Shown: positions 16,588 through 26,408, numbered from the stretch's first letter. The stretch is 64,000 nucleotides of DNA from CALCCV01 sp964388665 (GCA_964388665.1 CAYMBJ010000003.1:54075-118074); one strand, 5' to 3'. Notes: generated by a model not told the origin, from the letters alone. Translations and numbers: made by a program.

Positions 16588-18078
16588 ATGGTGAATTTAC
16601 GTGAGTTGCTTAGCCATATAGCGGGACCCAAAGCCCATGAAAAAGTTCCGGATATGCAAATAACCGGAGTCTTTGATCGTGTCCAAGACGTGATTGCGGG
16701 GTCTGTGTTCGTGGCTGTAGCGGGAGCCAAGGCGGATGGACATGATTTTTTAAGCGAAGCCGTCGCTCGCAATGCAGCGGTTCTGGTGGTGTCGAATGCC
16801 GCAAAGGTACCAGTCAATTTTACTGGCTATGTTTTGACTGTTGAAAACACCCGTAAAACGCTCGGATTCTTGGCAAGTCGATACTTTGGAAATCCGTCTC
16901 ATCATTTTTATGCGGTGGGTGTCACTGGAACCAACGGCAAAACTTCACTGACTTTTTTAATTGAACATCTTTTGAACGAGTGTGGATTTTTGACCGGTGT
17001 GATCGGCACCGTGAATCATCACCTTGAAAAGAGAGTCTGGCCAGCCTCACTGACTACACCCAGTCCGCTAGAGTTGCATCACCGCTTAAAGGATTTTAAG
17101 GACGAAGGTGCCACGGCTCTAGCAATGGAAGTTTCGAGTCATGCCATAGATCAGTACCGAGTTGATGGAGTCTCTTTCAACTGTGCGGTTTTCACCAATC
17201 TTTCGCACGATCATATGGAATATCATGGCAATATGGAAAGCTACTTTGCCGCCAAAGAGAGACTTTTTGGCGAATTGCTATGGCAGTCAGGCAAACATCC
17301 TCTTTATGCAATCATCAATCAGGACGACGAGTGGGGAAAAAAGATTCGCGTTGCTGACTCTGCAACGGTTTGGACATATGGGCGTGAACCGAGTCATTTT
17401 CGCTTTCAGATAAAGAAATCAGATTTTGAAGGCACGGAGTTTACTCTCGAGGTTCAGGGCAAGACCCACGAAGTGTACACTCCTTTGATCGGGCTATACA
17501 ATGTTTACAATACGGTTGCTGCGATGGCTGTGGCGGAAGCTGCAGGGATGGACAGAAACAAGATCATCTATTCGTTGGAAAGTTTTCGGGGTATTCCTGG
17601 ACGACTGCAACGAGTTCCGAACGAAATGGGACTGCATCTTTATGTCGACTATGCGCACACGCCTGATGCTCTTGAAAATGTTCTCAAGGCTTTAAATAAA
17701 ATTCGTGACGAGATGAAAGCGAAAAATAAGATCTGGACGGTTTTTGGCTGTGGTGGCGATCGCGACAAAACCAAGCGACCAATGATGGGAAAGGTCGCCG
17801 TAGAGAATTCTGACTACGTAATTATCACATCCGATAATCCTCGTAACGAAGATCCCGTGACTATTATTAATGATATAAAGCTGGGAATTGACACGCAGAG
17901 TATGATCAAAACTCATGTGCAGGTCAATCGAACGTTGGCCTTTGAGTGGCTGCTATCTCAGGTCAAACCCGGCGACATTGCTCTCGTGGCAGGAAAAGGT
18001 CACGAAGACTACCAGATCATTGGTGAAGTCAAAACCCACTTTAGTGATTTTGAATGTCTAAAGAATATGATGTCATGA
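16588..18078 (+). CDS. murE: UDP-MurNAc-tripeptide ligase, probably meso-DAP adding
   Basis: MurE adds the third stem-peptide residue to UDP-MurNAc-L-Ala-D-Glu in peptidoglycan synthesis. The 496 residues show the N-terminal UDP-binding domain and the P-loop GVTGTNGKTSL near 110-120. TTPSPLELH and the AMEVSSHAIDQYR catalytic segment follow. DNPRNEDP near 415 is the signature for meso-diaminopimelate rather than lysine. ATG 16588 lacks a strong ribosome site. The stop TGA overlaps the murF start (ATGA), so the two are coupled. Confidence 0.95.
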   Translation: MVNLRELLSHIAGPKAHEKVPDMQITGVFDRVQDVIAGSVFVAVAGAKADGHDFLSEAVARNAAVLVVSNAAKVPVNFTGYVLTVENTRKTLGFLASRYFGNPSHHFYAVGVTGTNGKTSLTFLIEHLLNECGFLTGVIGTVNHHLEKRVWPASLTTPSPLELHHRLKDFKDEGATALAMEVSSHAIDQYRVDGVSFNCAVFTNLSHDHMEYHGNMESYFAAKERLFGELLWQSGKHPLYAIINQDDEWGKKIRVADSATVWTYGREPSHFRFQIKKSDFEGTEFTLEVQGKTHEVYTPLIGLYNVYNTVAAMAVAEAAGMDRNKIIYSLESFRGIPGRLQRVPNEMGLHLYVDYAHTPDALENVLKALNKIRDEMKAKNKIWTVFGCGGDRDKTKRPMMGKVAVENSDYVIITSDNPRNEDPVTIINDIKLGIDTQSMIKTHVQVNRTLAFEWLLSQVKPGDIALVAGKGHEDYQIIGEVKTHFSDFECLKNMMS

Positions 18079-19493
18079 ATTTAAATCTTATCAGTCAGGC
18101 GTGCGGTAGTGCTCCTCTGCAAATTGGCGCCGATGTTTTTAAAAACATCGCACATGACACTCGCAAGGATTTGCGGGGCTCCTGTTTTATCGCCCTGGCG
18201 GGCGAAAATCACGATGCCCATGATTTTATTGCCGATGCGATTCAAAAAGGCGCAACAGGCGTGATTTACAGCCGCGAGATTCCGTTGGTAAAAGGGATCA
18301 CCTACATAAGAGTGGCAGACACCTTAATAGCACTACAAAATATTGCGAAACTCTATCGGCAGCAGTTTTCAGTACCCATGTTGGCACTGACGGGAAGCAA
18401 TGGCAAAACGACAACAAAAGAGTTTACAGCGCAAATATTGCAGTCTCAGCTGCAGACTCATTATAGTAAGGGTAGTTTTAACAACCACTTTGGCCTGCCA
18501 TTTTCAATATTGGAGTTGCAGCCAGAACATCAAGTGGGAATTTTTGAGCTGGGGATGAATCATTTTGGCGAAATTCAAAATCTCACACAGATCTTGGCGC
18601 CGACAGCTGTGACCTGCACGATGGTGGGTCGGGCCCATATTGAATTTTTTGGCAGTGAGTCCGAAATCGCTAAGGCAAAGAGCGAGATCTATAGGTATGC
18701 ACCAGAAACCGCGCTGCGAATCTATAATTTGGACAATGTTTGGACCCAAAAGATGCGAGATGTCCATGCTAAGTCTTTTCCAAAGAGTCAAATGCTGAGT
18801 TTTTCAAATAGCGATGCAAAAGCAGATGTCCTTTTGTCGGTTCAACAAGCCACATTCGACGGGATGCAAATTTCAGGGCATATTCAAGGCGAAAATTTTG
18901 CTGTTGAAACCAGCGTCTTTGGCATTCAAAATTCTGTCAATTTGGCAGCTGCCGCAGCTCTTGCACTGAGTGCCGGCTTGGCGCCAAAAAAAGTCATTGC
19001 TGGTCTTTCGCAGTGTCGGACCATTTGGGGGCGAAATCAGTTTCTGACAACTCCACGAAAACTCAAGGTTCTGTTTGACGCTTACAATGCCAATCCAGAT
19101 AGCATGAGGGCGCTGCTTGAGAATATGAATCAAATTTCATTTTCTGGAAATATCTATGCTGTGTTTGGGCAGATGGCTGAGCAAGGAAATCAAAGCGCAT
19201 CCGCCCATCGTGAATTGGGTACATTGACAGCTGAATCCAAAGTGAAGCAAGTGCTGTTTTTTGGTTCGGAATTTGCGAACTTTGAGTCGGGTTTTGCAGA
19301 GGCTCCCGCAAGATCGAATGCGGTCCCAGGGATCTGCCAGTCGGAGGCAAAATTCTCTGAAGCCGCCTTTGTCAAATTCATTTCTGATGCGGGCGTCGAT
19401 GACCTGCTAATTATAAAAGGCTCTCGAAGTGCCGAGCTAGAGCGCTGCTTGCCTCTATTGGGCATCGATATGGCTGCAACTCGCAATATTTGA
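18075..19493 (+). CDS. murF: UDP-MurNAc-tripeptide D-Ala-D-Ala ligase
   Basis: MurF completes the cytoplasmic pentapeptide by adding D-Ala-D-Ala. From ATG 18075 the product has 472 residues, with the N-terminal domain DTRKDLRGSCFIAL, the P-loop LTGSNGKTTTKEF near 104-116, ELGMNHFGEI and the late DAYNANPDSM that marks MurF. I chose 18075 because it forms an ATGA overlap with murE; an in-frame ATG at 18054 exists. No mraY or murD follows: the next gene is convergent and its end overlaps murF by 39 nt. Confidence 0.95.
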   Translation: MNLNLISQACGSAPLQIGADVFKNIAHDTRKDLRGSCFIALAGENHDAHDFIADAIQKGATGVIYSREIPLVKGITYIRVADTLIALQNIAKLYRQQFSVPMLALTGSNGKTTTKEFTAQILQSQLQTHYSKGSFNNHFGLPFSILELQPEHQVGIFELGMNHFGEIQNLTQILAPTAVTCTMVGRAHIEFFGSESEIAKAKSEIYRYAPETALRIYNLDNVWTQKMRDVHAKSFPKSQMLSFSNSDAKADVLLSVQQATFDGMQISGHIQGENFAVETSVFGIQNSVNLAAAAALALSAGLAPKKVIAGLSQCRTIWGRNQFLTTPRKLKVLFDAYNANPDSMRALLENMNQISFSGNIYAVFGQMAEQGNQSASAHRELGTLTAESKVKQVLFFGSEFANFESGFAEAPARSNAVPGICQSEAKFSEAAFVKFISDAGVDDLLIIKGSRSAELERCLPLLGIDMAATRNI

Positions 19494-19973
19494 AAAGAGA
19501 TCCGAGAAGTCGGTGCGTGAATCTTCTAATCCCTCAATAGCTTGACAACTTATCGTTTGGACAGAGTTTAAACATGTTCTGGAACGTTCGCTCGAGATTG
19601 CCAACTCTCTTTTTTCTTCAAGCTCAATGGCTTCATTGAGATCACGAATACTACTGGCAAACAGACTTGCAGTGATCGAAAAATTGGTTTTAACTCCGTA
19701 GAGGCAGGCATCAAAGTCGGTGATGTTGCCGCAGGCCGTGGCACGATTACAGAGCTGCATGGCGAGACCTTGACTCAAGGTGGAGGTCATTGAAGAGGTC
19801 ATCGGTTCACCCCCATAGGCGACGCCGTCTGCTTGCGGGGTTTCCAATTGACTAGAAATGAGGAGCGGATTGCCCGTGTCAGTGCCAAACTTAGGCGCGC
19901 AGTTTTGAAAGACGGTAATCGAAGTCAAGCCCGTCGCAAGACTAAAGATCCATATAGAAAACTGACGCATCAT
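19455..19973 (-). CDS. Predicted lipoprotein of unknown function
   Basis: This 172-residue exported protein has a signal peptide followed by FQNC at about residue 25, a plausible though imperfect lipobox, then APKFGTDTGNP. GTDTGNP is a motif I associate with deltaproteobacterial lipoproteins. The mature part has several Cys (CNRATACG, DACLYG, RTCLN, SCQA), probably disulfide-bonded. The last 13 codons lie antisense to the murF 3' end. Function is unknown. Confidence 0.7.
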   Translation of the reverse strand: MMRQFSIWIFSLATGLTSITVFQNCAPKFGTDTGNPLLISSQLETPQADGVAYGGEPMTSSMTSTLSQGLAMQLCNRATACGNITDFDACLYGVKTNFSITASLFASSIRDLNEAIELEEKRELAISSERSRTCLNSVQTISCQAIEGLEDSRTDFSDLFSNIASCSHIDAQ

Positions 19974-20151
19974 ACTTTCCCTCTCGTGTTAGCTGTCTTG
20001 ATCTTAACTGGAAGTGGAGTGTGATCGCCATTAAAGAATGGCAGAGTCTTACAATGAGACAATAAATTCAGCTTTGATTTCGAAGACTTGAATTCTGTTG
20101 AGGTGTTCCGGCACGGGATTTGTATAATGCTCAAACGCCCGTAAAAAGCTT

Positions 20152-20742
20152 TTACATTTTTCTTAAATATTTGCGCACGGTCAACATTGGGGCGGCTCCT
20201 GCTGCTGCAGTTTCTTTGAGGTCCGGTGCAGTTAGCGAAATGCTTCGAGCAAGTTTGAAGTTTTCAAGGGCCACTGAATAAAAGCGATCACCCGTCACTT
20301 TGCCGGGAATCACAGTCCAATAGATCTTGTCGATCAAGCTTTCCGTCAGCAAATAAATCTGTTCCCCACCGCAGATCATGATCTCCTGCTGGAGTGCCTC
20401 GCTCCAGGATGGGTGTTCTTCAGGTAAATTTCCTAGCGTCGCGAGCAATTCTTCGAGTGAATTGACGATTTGAAAATTTTCTTGTTTTTGTGGGGATTGC
20501 TTGCGGCTGAGGACAAATGTGAACCGGTGTGGCAGTGGTGCCTTGAGAGTTTTAAAGGTGGTCATGCCCATTATGAGAATCTTACCCATCGTCATTTGTT
20601 TGAAGTACTGTAGATCTTCAGGGAAGTGCCATGGCAACTTTCCGTTTTGGGCAATCACTCGATCTTCGGTGGCAGCGACGATATGTGCAAAGACGTGCTC
20701 TTGTGAGCGTGAGCTTGATGGATCTATAGATGAAGATGTCAT
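20152..20742 (-). CDS. folA: Dihydrofolate reductase
   Basis: FolA reduces dihydrofolate to tetrahydrofolate with NADPH. The 196 residues include IVAATEDRVIAQNGKLPWHFPEDL, where the Asp after P-x matches the catalytic Asp27 of E. coli, then GKILIMGMTTFKTL and PLPHR for NADPH binding. It ends with a strand-rich C-terminal region. The start is set at 20742 because its ATG overlaps the epmA stop; a longer frame to 20856 would add an unlikely Trp/Cys-rich extension. A poly-Ser linker precedes the fold. It completes the folate route begun by folB-folKP-folC about 17 kb away. Confidence 0.9.
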   Translation of the reverse strand: MTSSSIDPSSSRSQEHVFAHIVAATEDRVIAQNGKLPWHFPEDLQYFKQMTMGKILIMGMTTFKTLKAPLPHRFTFVLSRKQSPQKQENFQIVNSLEELLATLGNLPEEHPSWSEALQQEIMICGGEQIYLLTESLIDKIYWTVIPGKVTGDRFYSVALENFKLARSISLTAPDLKETAAAGAAPMLTVRKYLRKM

Positions 20743-21746
20743 GTCACGCTCCCACGCTGAGATTCGATACTCCACCATGGTGACAGTGAAAGAATGGAAT
20801 CTATTTGAAATAGGGACATGAAGAGTCTCTCCACGCCAAGGGCAATGCCAGCACAATTGGGCATGGTCGCCATCGCCTGTAAAAAACCGTCGTCGATTGG
20901 CAAAACTGATTTATTTTGCAACTGTCGTTTTTGATTGTCGCTTTCGAAACGCGCTCTTTGCTCAGTGGCATCGCAGACTTCAAAGAATGCATTGGCCAAC
21001 TCTCGTCCGCGCCATAGGGCTTCCAACCTCTCTGCCCAGCCGCTTTGCTCATTCAAACGAGCGTAGCCCGCCTGGTAGGCGGGGTAGCTATGAATGATGT
21101 AAAATGTGTCTGAGTCCAAAAACGGCTCAATCTTTTCAAGCCACAAATAGAAAAAATGATCATCTATTACGACTGAGTCCAAAACGTTCATGTTGTGGCG
21201 CTTTTGGACTGCGATCAGGTCGCTAATGGAGTGCTGAGGATTCATCACAAAATCGAGCTTCTCCAAAAATAATGAGGCCACAGACTGTGAGACCACCCGT
21301 GGTATTGGAATGTGAAAGTGAGTGCAGCAGTTTTTCAACAGCAACTGCAAATCCTCTTGAATGGAGTTCAGGGTGCCATCGCGCCGATACCACTCTAGCA
21401 TGGTAAACTGAGGTAAGTGATTTTTGGTCCATTCGTTGTTGCGAAAAGCCGAAGTGATCTCAAAGATATCAGAGGCGCCAGCGCAGAGAGCTTTCTTGAG
21501 TGCGAGCTCAGGGCTCGTGGGCAAAAATCGAGTAGAGCACTGGCGACGATTCTGCAAGGACACAGAAAATGCGTCTAGAGCCGGTTCAGTGCCCGGACAT
21601 TCGACTAAAAGTGGAGAATAGAGACGCAAAAAACCCTGGTTTACAAAGTGGTTTTCGAGAAACTGTCGAAATAAACTCCACTTTTTTAGAAGTTCGAAAT
21701 CCCAATGGACATCTGTCAATGTCTTGGATGAGTCATCTTGGCGCAA
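20739..21746 (-). CDS. epmA: EF-P beta-lysine ligase (LysRS paralogue)
   Basis: EpmA (PoxA/GenX) attaches beta-lysine to a conserved lysine of elongation factor P, which helps ribosomes pass polyproline. The 335-residue product is the catalytic core of a class II lysyl-tRNA synthetase without the anticodon domain. It has TSPELALKKALCAG, an FEITSAFRN motif 2 segment, HLPQFTMLEWYR, and the motif 3 region MPNCAGIALGVERL near the end. The genes for EF-P and the aminomutase EpmB are not in the window. Its stop overlaps folA. Confidence 0.92.
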   Translation of the reverse strand: MRQDDSSKTLTDVHWDFELLKKWSLFRQFLENHFVNQGFLRLYSPLLVECPGTEPALDAFSVSLQNRRQCSTRFLPTSPELALKKALCAGASDIFEITSAFRNNEWTKNHLPQFTMLEWYRRDGTLNSIQEDLQLLLKNCCTHFHIPIPRVVSQSVASLFLEKLDFVMNPQHSISDLIAVQKRHNMNVLDSVVIDDHFFYLWLEKIEPFLDSDTFYIIHSYPAYQAGYARLNEQSGWAERLEALWRGRELANAFFEVCDATEQRARFESDNQKRQLQNKSVLPIDDGFLQAMATMPNCAGIALGVERLFMSLFQIDSILSLSPWWSIESQRGSVT

Positions 21747-21992
21747 AATCTCTCCTTTTGATGGCGAGGCAAATCAATTTACTGGTAAGCTACTTTTGGT
21801 ACTGAGCGGGGCATGGGCCTTAGAGCTCTTACAGCACTCAGAAATAAAAGTCGAGTTTTGGGCATGAAAAATGGCTGACAAATCTCGACCAAAGGCGAGA
21901 AAGCTCTAGGTGGTGCCACCGAATTTATGAATTTTTTAAGAATTTGCGCGGATGAGACTCGATTGTGTTCTGACCTAGCCGAAAAGGAAGAT

Positions 21993-22283
21993 ATGAGAAC
22001 AGAACGATATGACACCTTTGAAGCCGCACTAGTCGAAGTTTACGGCAAAAATGCTAACTTCAAATCCATTATGCGCAATCTTTCTAAGACCGGCGCAATG
22101 TTTCAAGTCAGTGGATCGGACAATTCGCCGCAAAAGGGCGATTTTCTAAGAATCACTGTGCAATTAGAAACTGTGGAACGCACTCACACCATTAACGGCG
22201 AAGTCATCTGGGAAGCTGGCAGCGAATTTGGCGTGTCCTTCTTAACAGATAATCAACTTTTTGACCGTATGATGCAAAAGTAA
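21993..22283 (+). CDS. Small PilZ-domain protein
   Basis: This single-domain cytoplasmic protein has about 96 residues. It starts MRTERYDTFEAAL and has NLSKTGAMFQVS, matching the D/NxSxxG motif of PilZ c-di-GMP receptors. The N-terminal RxxxR is only partly present (R2-x-x-R5 is one residue short), so ligand binding is uncertain. ATG 21993 follows AAGGAAG; an earlier in-frame ATG at 21927 has no ribosome site. A weak hairpin with T-run lies near 22302-22325. It is divergent from epmA. Confidence 0.78.
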   Translation: MRTERYDTFEAALVEVYGKNANFKSIMRNLSKTGAMFQVSGSDNSPQKGDFLRITVQLETVERTHTINGEVIWEAGSEFGVSFLTDNQLFDRMMQK

Positions 22284-22348
22284 TTTTATTTTAGTGCTCT
22301 CCGGCCCATCTCGATGGTATTTTTCTAAAAAAACCAGGGAGGGGTATT

Positions 22349-23578
22349 ATGAGATATTTTCAAAGATTGTTAATGTTATTCTTAGTCATCGGTAGTGTTT
22401 GTGGCTGGCAGTACGCAAACTCCATCGATGACGAAAAGTATTGGCTTGAAATCGAGGCCAAAGACAAAGTGGCACGAACCGAAATTGCCAATCAGGGTTA
22501 CGCCATCGAGATTGTGGGCGAGCACTCAGTTTCTGTAATTGGCACCCAGGCTGACAAGCAGACACTTGAGAAACAGGGTCGATTGCTGTCGAGTCGATTA
22601 TTGAGCGATTTTCGTTTGGATTTTCCCAAAGATGACTCCGCTTATCACAACTATGCCGAATTGACTGAAGAACTGACGGCGCTTGCAAGTGCGAATCCCG
22701 ATATTGTTTCCATGACTTCAATTGGCAAGAGCATTGAAGGGCGAGACATCTGGGCCATGCGCATTTCAGGAAAATTGGACACTGCAGATCGCGAGCCAGG
22801 AATTATCTTTTTGGGTGGCCACCATGCCCGCGAGCACCTTTCCGTCGAGCTCCCCTTGGCCTATTGCAAGTTTCTGGTAAATGAATATCATCGAGGCAAC
22901 GAAAGCATTGTTAAACTTTTAAATTCCCGAGATGTTCACATCATTCCAGCTGTCAATGTGGATGGTTTGGAGTTTGATGTGGCTACCGGAAAATATAAAT
23001 ATTGGCGAAAAAATCGGCGCTTGAATGACAATGGAACTTATGGGGTCGACCTGAATCGCAATTACGGCTACCTTTGGAACACGGGCGGATCGAGTGGCAA
23101 TCCTGGATCCGATGTTTATCATGGACCGACGCCTTTTAGTGAACCAGAGACCCAAGCCATCAAGGCCTACATTGAGAACCATACTAACATTTCCATTTTG
23201 CTATCCTTTCATACTTTTTCGGAGTTGATACTTTACCCTTGGGGCAATACTTATGATCCCATCGCTAATGAAACGGATCGTAAAGTCCATGAAACTATGG
23301 CCAAGACCATGGCTCAGTGGAATAGCTACAAACCTCAGCAAAGCTCAGATCTTTATATCACCAGCGGTGACACCACCGATTGGTCTTATGGCGTCGAAAA
23401 GATCTTTTCGTTCACTTTCGAACTTGATCCCAAGTCACAGTATTCCGGCGGATTTTATCCAGGAGCAAAAATCATCGATGAAGTGATCGAAAAAAATCTC
23501 AAGCCAGTTTTATACTTGATCGAAACAGCAGGGGATCCCTATGGCGTGCTCAAACAGCATGCTTATCGTCCCTATTGA
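22349..23578 (+). CDS. Secreted M14 zinc carboxypeptidase
   Basis: This exported metallocarboxypeptidase removes C-terminal amino acids. The 409 residues comprise a signal peptide (about 1-19), a propeptide-like region (about 25-92) and an M14A catalytic domain. Zinc ligands are H159 and E162 (HxxE in GGHHARE) and H288. N236-R237 in DLNRN would bind the substrate carboxylate, and E359 in FTFELDP is the general base. The ribosome site AGGGAGGGG precedes ATG 22349. In a predator it fits digestion of prey protein, which is inference. It is a single gene with no clear partner. Confidence 0.93.
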   Translation: MRYFQRLLMLFLVIGSVCGWQYANSIDDEKYWLEIEAKDKVARTEIANQGYAIEIVGEHSVSVIGTQADKQTLEKQGRLLSSRLLSDFRLDFPKDDSAYHNYAELTEELTALASANPDIVSMTSIGKSIEGRDIWAMRISGKLDTADREPGIIFLGGHHAREHLSVELPLAYCKFLVNEYHRGNESIVKLLNSRDVHIIPAVNVDGLEFDVATGKYKYWRKNRRLNDNGTYGVDLNRNYGYLWNTGGSSGNPGSDVYHGPTPFSEPETQAIKAYIENHTNISILLSFHTFSELILYPWGNTYDPIANETDRKVHETMAKTMAQWNSYKPQQSSDLYITSGDTTDWSYGVEKIFSFTFELDPKSQYSGGFYPGAKIIDEVIEKNLKPVLYLIETAGDPYGVLKQHAYRPY

Positions 23579-23770
23579 ATCAGATTAGCAGGTTCCTGAA
23601 AAACTCAGAGAAAGGCCCCTCAAAAAGATAAAGGTGCAGGCCGCAGGTGCCAAATCGAACCTAGGCGTAGAATGTTCTATGTCGAAGTGAGATTTGACAC
23701 CGAGAACGCACCACATTTTCCTAGTTCAGGAGCCTGTAGTTATAAATATTCATGACTCAATATTAGGATC

Positions 23771-24475
23771 ATGCTAGCAAAACTAGGGTGCGCCAGCAGA
23801 GTCAAATGGGAGATGATTATCGATAACGCCTATTTAAAAAACTTTCCATATCGCAAGAGATCAGATTTGCATTGGGAAAGAAAAATTTGGCATATAGTTT
23901 CGGTATTCGGCATGTTTCTGGTTTACGTCTGGACGCCCTTGCACGTATCGCGAATCATTTTGCTCGCAGCCATTGCGTTCTTTGTGCCCTTCGACCTGCT
24001 CAGGCAGCGCTACAAAGGCCTCAATGAATTTGCCTTGCATCTGTTTCGACCGATCATCCGTGACAGCGAGATTCATCGATTTGCCGGCACGACCTATCTC
24101 CTGTTGGGTGTTGGTGCCATCCACTTGCTTTTTTCGCGAGACGTCGTGTCCTTAACCCTTTTGTTTTTAGCCTTTGCCGATCCATTAGCGAGTTTTATTG
24201 GCATTCGCTATGGCAAAGATAAGATTTTTGGCCATAAATCTGTTCAGGGATTTTTGGCCGCATATACAGTTTGTTTTATTTGTACCGTGAGTTATTTGTT
24301 TGTGTTAAATCTGGCCTGGGATCGTGTGCTCTTTTTTTCAATATTGGCAGCTTTGGTTGGTGCCCTTTCTGAATTGGTGCCCATTGGTAAATTGGATGAC
24401 AATCTGACGCTGCCGGTACTGAGTGCCTTAGGGCTGAGTTTGCTTTTTCACCTGTTTCAATTCACTAACCCATGA
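23771..24475 (+). CDS. DGK1/SEC59/VTE5-type lipid kinase-like membrane protein
   Basis: This polytopic 234-residue inner-membrane protein is of the CTP-dependent diacylglycerol/dolichol/phytol kinase family. Motifs are HWERKIWHIVS near the N-terminus, FADPLASFIG-x-RYGKDKIFG and GHKSVQGFLAAY. About six hydrophobic helices follow. It sits 8 nt before pssA, so a role in phosphatidate or CDP-diacylglycerol balance is likely. ATG 23771 (AGGA close by) and ATG 23813 are both possible starts. Confidence 0.82.
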   Translation: MLAKLGCASRVKWEMIIDNAYLKNFPYRKRSDLHWERKIWHIVSVFGMFLVYVWTPLHVSRIILLAAIAFFVPFDLLRQRYKGLNEFALHLFRPIIRDSEIHRFAGTTYLLLGVGAIHLLFSRDVVSLTLLFLAFADPLASFIGIRYGKDKIFGHKSVQGFLAAYTVCFICTVSYLFVLNLAWDRVLFFSILAALVGALSELVPIGKLDDNLTLPVLSALGLSLLFHLFQFTNP

Positions 24476-24483
24476 GATGAGAT

Positions 24484-25392
24484 ATGGATATGACAACACA
24501 AGATACAAAGACAGAATCCACCGGTAATTCCGGACCGGCTCAGTACGCGGATCCAAACACAAAGGCGCCGGCGGCAGGAAGACCTAAACGGCGCATATCC
24601 ATGTACATTTATATTTTGCCAAATTTGCTCACTACCGCAAATATGTTTTTTGGTTTTTTTGCGATCATTTATGCCATTCGCTTTGAGTTCATTTATTCGG
24701 CCTATGCGATTGTGGTCGCGGCGGTATTTGATACCCTAGATGGAAGATTGGCCCGACTGACTCGGTCCACTAGCAAGTTCGGAGCGGAGTACGATTCCCT
24801 CTGTGACCTGATCAGTTTTGGCATGGCCCCAGCTTTGCTCCTCTATCTTTGGGCGCTGCAACCTTTTGGGCGTTTTGGTTGGATTGTCTGTTTTTTGTTT
24901 GTGGCTTGCGGAGCTTTGCGCTTAGCGCGGTTCAATGTGCAGGCCAATGTGGTGGAGAAAAACTATTTTCAAGGCTTGCCCATTCCCATGGCTGCAGGAA
25001 TCGTGGCATCAAGTGTTTTGGCTTTTATTGATCTAGAGTGGGAAGCTCACGGCAACAAGGGCCTGCTGTTTATGGCGATCTTGTTGGCCTTTGTAATGGT
25101 GAGCACTTTTCGTTATCGCAGTTTTAAAGACCTGGATCTCAAAGAGCGTTTGCCGTTTCGTTTTTTAATCATTGCAGTGGCGCTGCTGGTGATTGTTGCC
25201 CTTTGGCCTGAAGTGATGCTCTTTGTGGTGTTTTTGTCCTATGCGGTGCTGGGAGCGATCTTCGGCATTTTTCGCTTGGGAAAAAACGTACGCAAGATGC
25301 GGGCCAGCGCCTATGCTCCTGAGCCAACCTCTGATGAGCATGATTTGATTTATGAAGATTTAGAAACTGATGAAGATGAGGGTCATCGATGA
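24484..25392 (+). CDS. pssA: CDP-diacylglycerol--serine O-phosphatidyltransferase
   Basis: PssA makes phosphatidylserine, the precursor of phosphatidylethanolamine, from CDP-diacylglycerol and serine at the inner membrane. The CDP-alcohol phosphotransferase motif is complete: D83-x2-D86-G87-x2-A90-R91-x8-G100-x3-D104-x3-D108. Several membrane helices follow, with a charged C-terminal tail of about 35 residues. The N-terminal 40 residues are polar and probably disordered. Its stop overlaps asd by 4 nt. Confidence 0.94.
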   Translation: MDMTTQDTKTESTGNSGPAQYADPNTKAPAAGRPKRRISMYIYILPNLLTTANMFFGFFAIIYAIRFEFIYSAYAIVVAAVFDTLDGRLARLTRSTSKFGAEYDSLCDLISFGMAPALLLYLWALQPFGRFGWIVCFLFVACGALRLARFNVQANVVEKNYFQGLPIPMAAGIVASSVLAFIDLEWEAHGNKGLLFMAILLAFVMVSTFRYRSFKDLDLKERLPFRFLIIAVALLVIVALWPEVMLFVVFLSYAVLGAIFGIFRLGKNVRKMRASAYAPEPTSDEHDLIYEDLETDEDEGHR

Positions 25393-26408
25393 GAGAAAAA
25401 TTGAATATCGGAGTGGTGGGTGCAACCGGAATGGTGGGCCAGGCCTTTTTAAAACTCTTGGAAGAAAGAAACTTTCCGCTTGGAACTTTGAAGCTCTTTG
25501 CAAGTCAGCAGTCGCTTGGCAAGAAAATCACTTTCAAGTCCAAATCTTATGATGTCGCTATTCCTGAGCGAAATGCCTTTCGTGGTCTCGACATTGTCTT
25601 TTTTTCTTCAGGAGATGAGATCTCTCGCGAGTGGGCTCCCATAGCTGCTTCAGAAGGAGCCTTTGCTATCGACAATTCTGCGGCCTTTCGGATGAGTCCT
25701 GAGCATGCACTGGTGGTGCCTGAAGTGAACGGTCATCTTCTAGAGAAAATGAAAACACCACAGGTGATTGCAAACCCAAATTGTTCCACCATTCAATTGG
25801 TTGTGGCGCTGCAGCCGCTGGCTAAGGATTTTGGCATTTCAGAAGTGCGCGTGAGCTCGTACCAGGCCGTGAGCGGAGCAGGATTGGGTGGCTATCAAGA
25901 GCTTTTGACTCAGACCAAAAATTACGAAGATGCAGAGCCTCAACATCAAGAGTTTGTGCATCCCATTATTTTTAATGCCATTCCCCAGATTGGTAGCTTT
26001 GACGCCAGTGGATTTTGTAGCGAAGAGCTCAAGATCATGAAGGAAACACGAAAGATCATGAATCTGCCAGAGCTCAAAGTCAGTGCCTTCACCGTGCGGG
26101 TGCCCGTATTGAACGCCCACAGTGAAGCTGTGTGGGTGACACTAAAGACCAAGGTCGAGCGTGAGCAGATTTTGGCAGCACTCGAGACTGGTCCAGGTTT
26201 GACGGTGATTGACGATCCGACGCGATCGCAATACCCCATGCCTCGAGACATTTCGGGCAAAGATGATGTTTATGTTGGCCGCATTCACCGCGATCTTGAA
26301 GATCCAATGACGTGGCTAATGTGGGTGGTGTCAGACAACCTCAAAAAGGGTGCTGCGCTCAATGGGATTCAAATTGCCGAGCAACTCTTAAAGACCTCTC
26401 TGCATTGA
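25389..26408 (+). CDS. asd: Aspartate-semialdehyde dehydrogenase
   Basis: Asd reduces aspartyl phosphate to the semialdehyde, the branch point to lysine/diaminopimelate, threonine and methionine. The 339 residues contain the NADP-binding GATGMVG (11-17), the catalytic C132 in ANPNCSTIQ, the SYQAVSGAG segment and a late HSEAVWV. It overlaps pssA and is followed 40 bp later by the CFI-box gene, probably within one transcript. It supplies diaminopimelate precursor to MurE. Confidence 0.95.
   Translation: MREKLNIGVVGATGMVGQAFLKLLEERNFPLGTLKLFASQQSLGKKITFKSKSYDVAIPERNAFRGLDIVFFSSGDEISREWAPIAASEGAFAIDNSAAFRMSPEHALVVPEVNGHLLEKMKTPQVIANPNCSTIQLVVALQPLAKDFGISEVRVSSYQAVSGAGLGGYQELLTQTKNYEDAEPQHQEFVHPIIFNAIPQIGSFDASGFCSEELKIMKETRKIMNLPELKVSAFTVRVPVLNAHSEAVWVTLKTKVEREQILAALETGPGLTVIDDPTRSQYPMPRDISGKDDVYVGRIHRDLEDPMTWLMWVVSDNLKKGAALNGIQIAEQLLKTSLH

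Noticed and set aside
20743..20856. N-terminal extension of FolA to 20856
   Set aside because: The extension is Trp/Cys-rich and overlaps epmA by over 100 nt; ATG 20742 gives an ATGA overlap.
23579..23770. Possible tRNA on the minus strand (TTCGA-type loop)
   Set aside because: The flanking bases do not pair into a T-stem and no acceptor stem exists.
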